From: Saksenaea vasiformis B4078
Lineage: Eukaryota; Mucoromycota; Mucoromycetes; Mucorales; Saksenaeaceae
Direction of reading: 5' to 3'
DNA length: 11,136 nt
Assembly: GCA_000697055.1 (NCBI GenBank)
Contig: JNDT01002308.1
Location: 1 to 11,136 of the forward strand
Under the pieces are notes generated by a model, which ran no database searches, was not told where the DNA came from, and saw only the letters and a list, made by a program, of their open reading frames with translations. The translations under genes were made by a program, and so were the position numbers. Positions 8,489 to 11,136 of this stretch are shown one piece after another (position 1 is the first letter of the stretch; every line of letters starts with the position of its first letter).

Positions 8489-8531
8489 CACTGCGAGGAA
8501 AAAATGTGCATGCAACTGAATAAACTCCGCA
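8489..8531 (+). repeat. Left terminal inverted repeat of Tc1-like element
   Basis: Matches the reverse complement of 9786-9829 at 40 of 43 columns with one gap (A6 here versus A7 on the right). The first 16 bases and the block TGTGCATGCAA are identical; TGCATGCA inside it is palindromic and could be part of a transposase binding site (inference). Confidence 0.92.
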
Positions 8532-8598
8532 ATCTGTAGCTTAATATCTCAAAAGTTTTTGTACTTTTTTCCCTCTTATTATTATAAAAAAGTTCTCT

Positions 8599-9657
8599 AT
8601 GTCGCTTACAGATATTTCAAACAATACACGCAAACCTAATACCGAGTTTTCACCAGAAGAACGCGCCGCGATTTATGGAATGAACCAAGCAGGAATGTCG
8701 TATGGCGCGATTGCAAAGGCCAAGGGACTCAGTCGAGCAACCGTTCAACGCATTGTAGAAAACGTGAGAAAGTCTGGTTCTGCAGTATCAAAGCCGAGAC
8801 CAGGTAGACCAAAAAAGATTTCCAAACGGTCATGTAGAGTTATTCAGCGAGATATTCGGCGCGATCCTCGAATGCCCCTGAAGGTCCATGGCGCCATATT
8901 CTCCGACACCCTGATGAAGGTGTCATTGAGAACATTTGCCAAAGCGGTACACGATCTTGGCTTCTCTTCGCGACGTCCTGTCCGTAGACCCAAGCTGACC
9001 GATAAGCATAAGGAGAAACGACTGGCTTGGGCAAAGGATCACGTCCATTGGACAAAGGAGCAATGGGATAAGGTAATCTGGTTTGATGAGTCCAGATTCC
9101 TTGTCATCGGTAACGATGGCAAAGAACGCGTCCTTCGGAAGGATGGAGAGGGACTTATGGAACAGCACATAAAAGAAACGACGAAATACGGAGGAGGCTC
9201 GGTGATGGTATGGGCCTGCTTTGATGCAAGCGGAGTTGGCCCTATCCAAGTAGTAGAGGGCAGGATCAACAGCGAGGCATACACTAACATCCTGAAGAAG
9301 AACCTGCTGCCATACCTCAGGAATAACAAGCGCGGAGGTTATCTCTTCCAGGAGGATAACGCTCCTTGCCACACGAGCAAGAAGACAAAGAAATGGAAGT
9401 CGAGGAATCGTGTCTCTGTTTTGCCAGACTGGCCTGCAAAAAGTCCCGATCTAAATCCTATCGAGCACCTCTGGGACGAGCTGGAGCGCCGTCTGGCAAA
9501 GCGGAGACACTTAATCCATAAACCAGAGCAGCTGGAAGCCGCTCTGTTGGAAGAATGGGAAGCCATCCCACAAAGTGTTTGTGATAACTTAATTGCATCG
9601 ATGCCCGATAGGTGCAAGGCAGTTATCGAAGCTTATGGAGGGCATACCCGTTACTGA
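8599..9657 (+). CDS. Tc1-like transposase (DD35E), full length
   Basis: Cuts and pastes the surrounding element in the nucleus. The 352 residues match the usual 330-360 of the family. Residues about 20-55 form a helix-turn-helix (EERAAIYGMNQAGMSYGAIA, then GLSRATVQRIV), followed by an AT-hook-like GRPKK at 69-73 and a second DNA-binding region to about 135. Catalytic triad: Asp163 in WFDESRF (9085), Asp253 in QEDNAPCH (9355), Glu289 in SPDLNPIEHLW (9463). There are 35 residues between Asp253 and Glu289, so the spacing is DD35E, not the DD34E of classic Tc1. The ATG at 8599 is preceded by no other in-frame ATG and fits the family N-terminus. No stops or shifts; probably able to encode active enzyme. 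Confidence 0.96.
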   Translation: MSLTDISNNTRKPNTEFSPEERAAIYGMNQAGMSYGAIAKAKGLSRATVQRIVENVRKSGSAVSKPRPGRPKKISKRSCRVIQRDIRRDPRMPLKVHGAIFSDTLMKVSLRTFAKAVHDLGFSSRRPVRRPKLTDKHKEKRLAWAKDHVHWTKEQWDKVIWFDESRFLVIGNDGKERVLRKDGEGLMEQHIKETTKYGGGSVMVWACFDASGVGPIQVVEGRINSEAYTNILKKNLLPYLRNNKRGGYLFQEDNAPCHTSKKTKKWKSRNRVSVLPDWPAKSPDLNPIEHLWDELERRLAKRRHLIHKPEQLEAALLEEWEAIPQSVCDNLIASMPDRCKAVIEAYGGHTRY

Positions 9658-9678
9658 AATGCTCCCAAAATCGAAATT

Positions 9679-9684
9679 AATAAA
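9679..9684 (+). terminator. AATAAA polyadenylation signal after transposase
   Basis: AATAAA lies 21 bases after the transposase stop and inside the right terminal repeat, so the transcript could end within the element. Confidence 0.5.
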
Positions 9685-9785
9685 CATCATGTAAAATACT
9701 TTCTGCCCATATTATTGCTTTTGCTATATAACTAAGAGAGTGTCGAGAGTACACATTGTTCAGACGTTGATACTTAATCTGGTTG

Positions 9786-9829
9786 TGCGGAGTTTGTTAA
9801 ATTGCATGCACATTTTTTTCCTCGCAGTG
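9786..9829 (-). repeat. Right terminal inverted repeat of Tc1-like element
   Basis: Ends CCTCGCAGTG, the reverse complement of the left end, and is followed by TA (9830-9831). Similarity to the left repeat weakens inward of base 9786, though a further TTAA-rich block may extend it. Confidence 0.92.
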
Positions 9830-10231
9830 TATGCCCCAGCTACTGCTTCACAGCGTCTGGATATCTATGAAACCATCATGTCTCTTCCCTGCTTTACATC
9901 TGTCTCCGACAACTGGATTATCATGGGAGACTTCAATCTACATCGTTATGAGCAATTACCGGCACGTCTACAACCATGGCATGCCTGGCTTCAACAGCAT
10001 TTTATGAACGCCGCAACACTCGAACAACCACACTCTACCATTCAGCCACTTCCTACTTTCAGCAGTGGACTACATCAAACTACAGTGGACTACATTTTCG
10101 CTCACCAAGCTTTCTAAATGCGCCTCACTAACTATCAAAATCAATATTTACCTCCGCGATGGACTGACCATGCTCTTTTGTCAGTGGCTCTACAAATACC
10201 ACATATTGAATGTGGACCAGGTGTACGGCGC
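9830..10231 (+). pseudogene. LINE-D ORF2 endonuclease, C-terminal part after the Tc1-like insertion
   Basis: Continues the ORF2 frame from 8488 once one TA copy is discounted. Carries YAPATASQR, matching YAPAQRSQR of LINE-A, then WIIMGDFN with the catalytic Asp at 9929-9931, VDYIFAH, and TDH with Asp-His at 10166-10171. With 8118-8488 this completes every endonuclease motif. A single TAA at 10115-10117, followed in the same frame by ATG, breaks it. The domain ends in ECGPGVRRF like LINE-A; homology stops near 10231. Confidence 0.9.
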
Positions 10232-10640
10232 TTCGAAACTGTGTGAAGAATCAAAGAAGACTTTAAGAAAAGAATATGAGACGGGAGAAGTCAGCGAGAC
10301 TGAGATCAAGATTTTTATTACTCAAAGAGTCTTCTTATATATGTTTCTAAAATATGATCGGGACGCTGATAGTGAGACATCTTGTAAACCAGTAATGACG
10401 AGAGTAAAAGTTTTCATTCAACTTAGTCCAAAGATACCGATGGTGCGATCGCATAAGTGATCTACAATTGGTAACGAAAATAGACAATGGTGGTCTGGAT
10501 AGTCGGTAAGAAATCAGAGCAAGGTTTGAGTTTCCGCAGATCCGCAATAAAGAAGAAAGACTCGTATAACAATGAAAATTTTACAAGAGGTTCATCTGGC
10601 GATAACTGAAACGTTATGAAAAGGATGTCGAAATACGACA
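10232..10640. other. Unassigned sequence splitting LINE-D ORF2
   Basis: In LINE-A about 115 bp separate the GPGVWRF and QWDQLK blocks; here the matching blocks are about 435 bp apart, so roughly 300-400 bp were inserted or replaced. The + strand holds an open stretch to 10460 (CEESKKTLRKEYETGEVSET... KIPMVRSHK), and the - strand an open stretch over 10347-10547. I recognise neither. No clear terminal repeats or target duplication seen. Confidence 0.5.
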
Positions 10641-10649
10641 CTGCGGAGC

Positions 10650-10935
10650 ATCAAGGCACGATCTAACAACAATGGGATGATTTGAAGAACGTCGTGCGAT
10701 GGGTAACAATCGATTTCAGCAATAATCTTAATAAGCGTAATAGACGTACGATCCGTGACCTCCAGCAACGACGACGAGAGTTTATTCAACAAATGCCACT
10801 TCCTCTTCATCACTCAGTGGACGCAGAACTGGTGGCAGTGGAGAGAGAAATTGCCACACTAGTGACGACACAAACGCAACAACCATTGCTTCGTACCAGC
10901 ACGCGCTGGCATGAGGATGGTGAAAAAAGTAATAA
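10650..10935 (+). pseudogene. LINE-D ORF2 linker after the endonuclease
   Basis: Encodes QQWDDLKNVVRWVTI... NKRNRRTIRDLQQRR... TRWHEDGEKSN, matching LINE-A QWDQLKEVIKWVAI... QKNRKETVRDLQQQR... TRWHEKGERSN. This basic linker joins the endonuclease to the RT. A TAA precedes it at 10667-10669. Alignment is lost right after GEKSN, where the YFFR block is expected. Confidence 0.8.
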
Positions 10936-11136
10936 CAAAATTTGTGTCTGCCATCGACTCTAACAAAGCTGTGCAAGATGGATTAGTGTGGTATATGTTA
11001 ACCGTCGTAATGTCCACCCTATAGAATTGTGTTCCATAACGGGAAAGATCGGGAGTGAACTTCTCCACTGGAACACCAACTGAACCTTATCATCTATAAC
11101 TTAGACTTATCACCGAGTTCAGTACAACAAAGTAGC
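10936..11136. other. Unassigned sequence at right edge
   Basis: Follows the point where LINE homology ends. Short protein-like stretches occur in two + frames (FVSAIDSNKAVQDGLV, then NVHPIELCSITGKIGSELL), but I cannot align them to the LINE-A RT entry region or to any family I know. It may be degenerate LINE or another insertion. Confidence 0.4.

Larger units (their letters stand above)
8489..9829 (+). mobile_element. Tc1-like DNA transposon, 1341 bp, apparently complete
   Basis: Bounded by inverted repeats starting CACTGCGAGG and flanked by TA on both sides. It carries one intact 352-residue transposase. Size, TA duplication and gene content fit the Tc1/mariner superfamily. The host ORF2 reads continuously across the empty site, which fixes both ends to the base. 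Being intact inside a decayed LINE, it is the youngest insertion here. Confidence 0.95.
6840..10935 (+). mobile_element. LINE-D: ORF1 plus ORF2 endonuclease part of a LINE, interrupted by Tc1-like element
   Basis: ORF1 (RNA-binding fold and zinc knuckles), a 4-base stop-start overlap, then the ORF2 endonuclease and linker. Its sequence is split at 8488/9830 by the Tc1-like element and again at about 10232-10640 by unassigned DNA. Recognisable homology to LINE-A ends near 10935, before the reverse transcriptase. The 5' boundary is uncertain; the ORF1 frame is open back to about 6833, next to the direct repeats. Only two nonsense codons (7628, 10115) and one ORF1 frame change were seen, so it is less decayed than LINE-A. 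Confidence 0.85.

Noticed and set aside
8583..8589. TATAAAA upstream of the transposase
   Set aside because: Only 10 bases before the ATG, too close to act as a normal TATA box with a 5' leader; likely an A/T-rich leader.
8923..9372. 149-codon open frame on the - strand of the transposase gene
   Set aside because: Shadow of the intact + strand transposase.
10537..10554. 16 of 18 match to the LINE-B AATAAA region (4562-4579)
   Set aside because: A match of this quality is expected about once by chance in a window this long, and no A-tail follows.
10626..10642. Near match to 5395-5410 in the MULE-like remnant (ATGTC...AAATACGACAC)
   Set aside because: Short, needs a gap, and no surrounding similarity could be aligned.
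1..11136. CRISPR arrays, tRNA or rRNA genes, bacterial operons
   Set aside because: No regularly spaced repeats, cloverleaf sequences or rRNA-like stretches noticed; the content is eukaryotic transposons.

Overview
This window reads as a nested transposable-element graveyard in a eukaryotic genome, most likely an early-diverging fungus such as Mucoromycota. That assignment is inference: it rests on APE-type LINEs with a zinc-binding C-terminus next to a Tc1-like transposon, with no introns visible. No host housekeeping gene is recognisable. The only intact gene is a Tc1-like transposase.

Layout. (1) 1-3783, + strand: LINE-A, a long but decayed non-LTR retrotransposon. Its 5' end lies outside the window. 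ORF2 runs endonuclease, reverse transcriptase, zinc-binding domain, 3' hairpin and A-tail, broken by many frameshifts and stops. (2) 3784-4599, +: LINE-B, a 5'-truncated 3' end of a related LINE butted onto the LINE-A tail. (3) 4600-5628, +: coding-like remnants of a different element, ending in a SWIM-type zinc motif (C-x-C-x9-C-x-H) that suggests a decayed Mutator-like (MULE) transposase. (4) About 5600-5993, - strand: LINE-C, a decayed copy of LINE ORF1 pointing left. (5) About 6150-6840: AT-rich non-coding DNA between two head-to-head ORF1 copies, with short direct and inverted repeats that may be LINE 5'UTR. (6) About 6840-10935, +: LINE-D. It has ORF1 (RNA-binding/zinc-knuckle protein), an ATGA stop-start overlap, and an ORF2 endonuclease, and it is interrupted twice. 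(7) 8489-9829: a 1341-bp Tc1-like element inside the ORF2 endonuclease of LINE-D, with near-perfect terminal inverted repeats, a TA target duplication and a full-length 352-residue transposase. (8) About 10232-10640: unassigned sequence splitting LINE-D again. (9) 10936-11136: sequence I cannot assign.

Order of events, inferred: the LINEs and the MULE-like element are old and decayed. The Tc1-like element came last. Its ORF is open, its ends and TA duplication are intact, and the LINE-D ORF2 frame runs straight through the empty site. I found no unfamiliar cellular system. The most notable items are the intact DD35E Tc1-like element, the MULE/SWIM remnant, and the regulatory architecture of the LINEs (stop-start overlap, 3' hairpins, repeated 5' motif).
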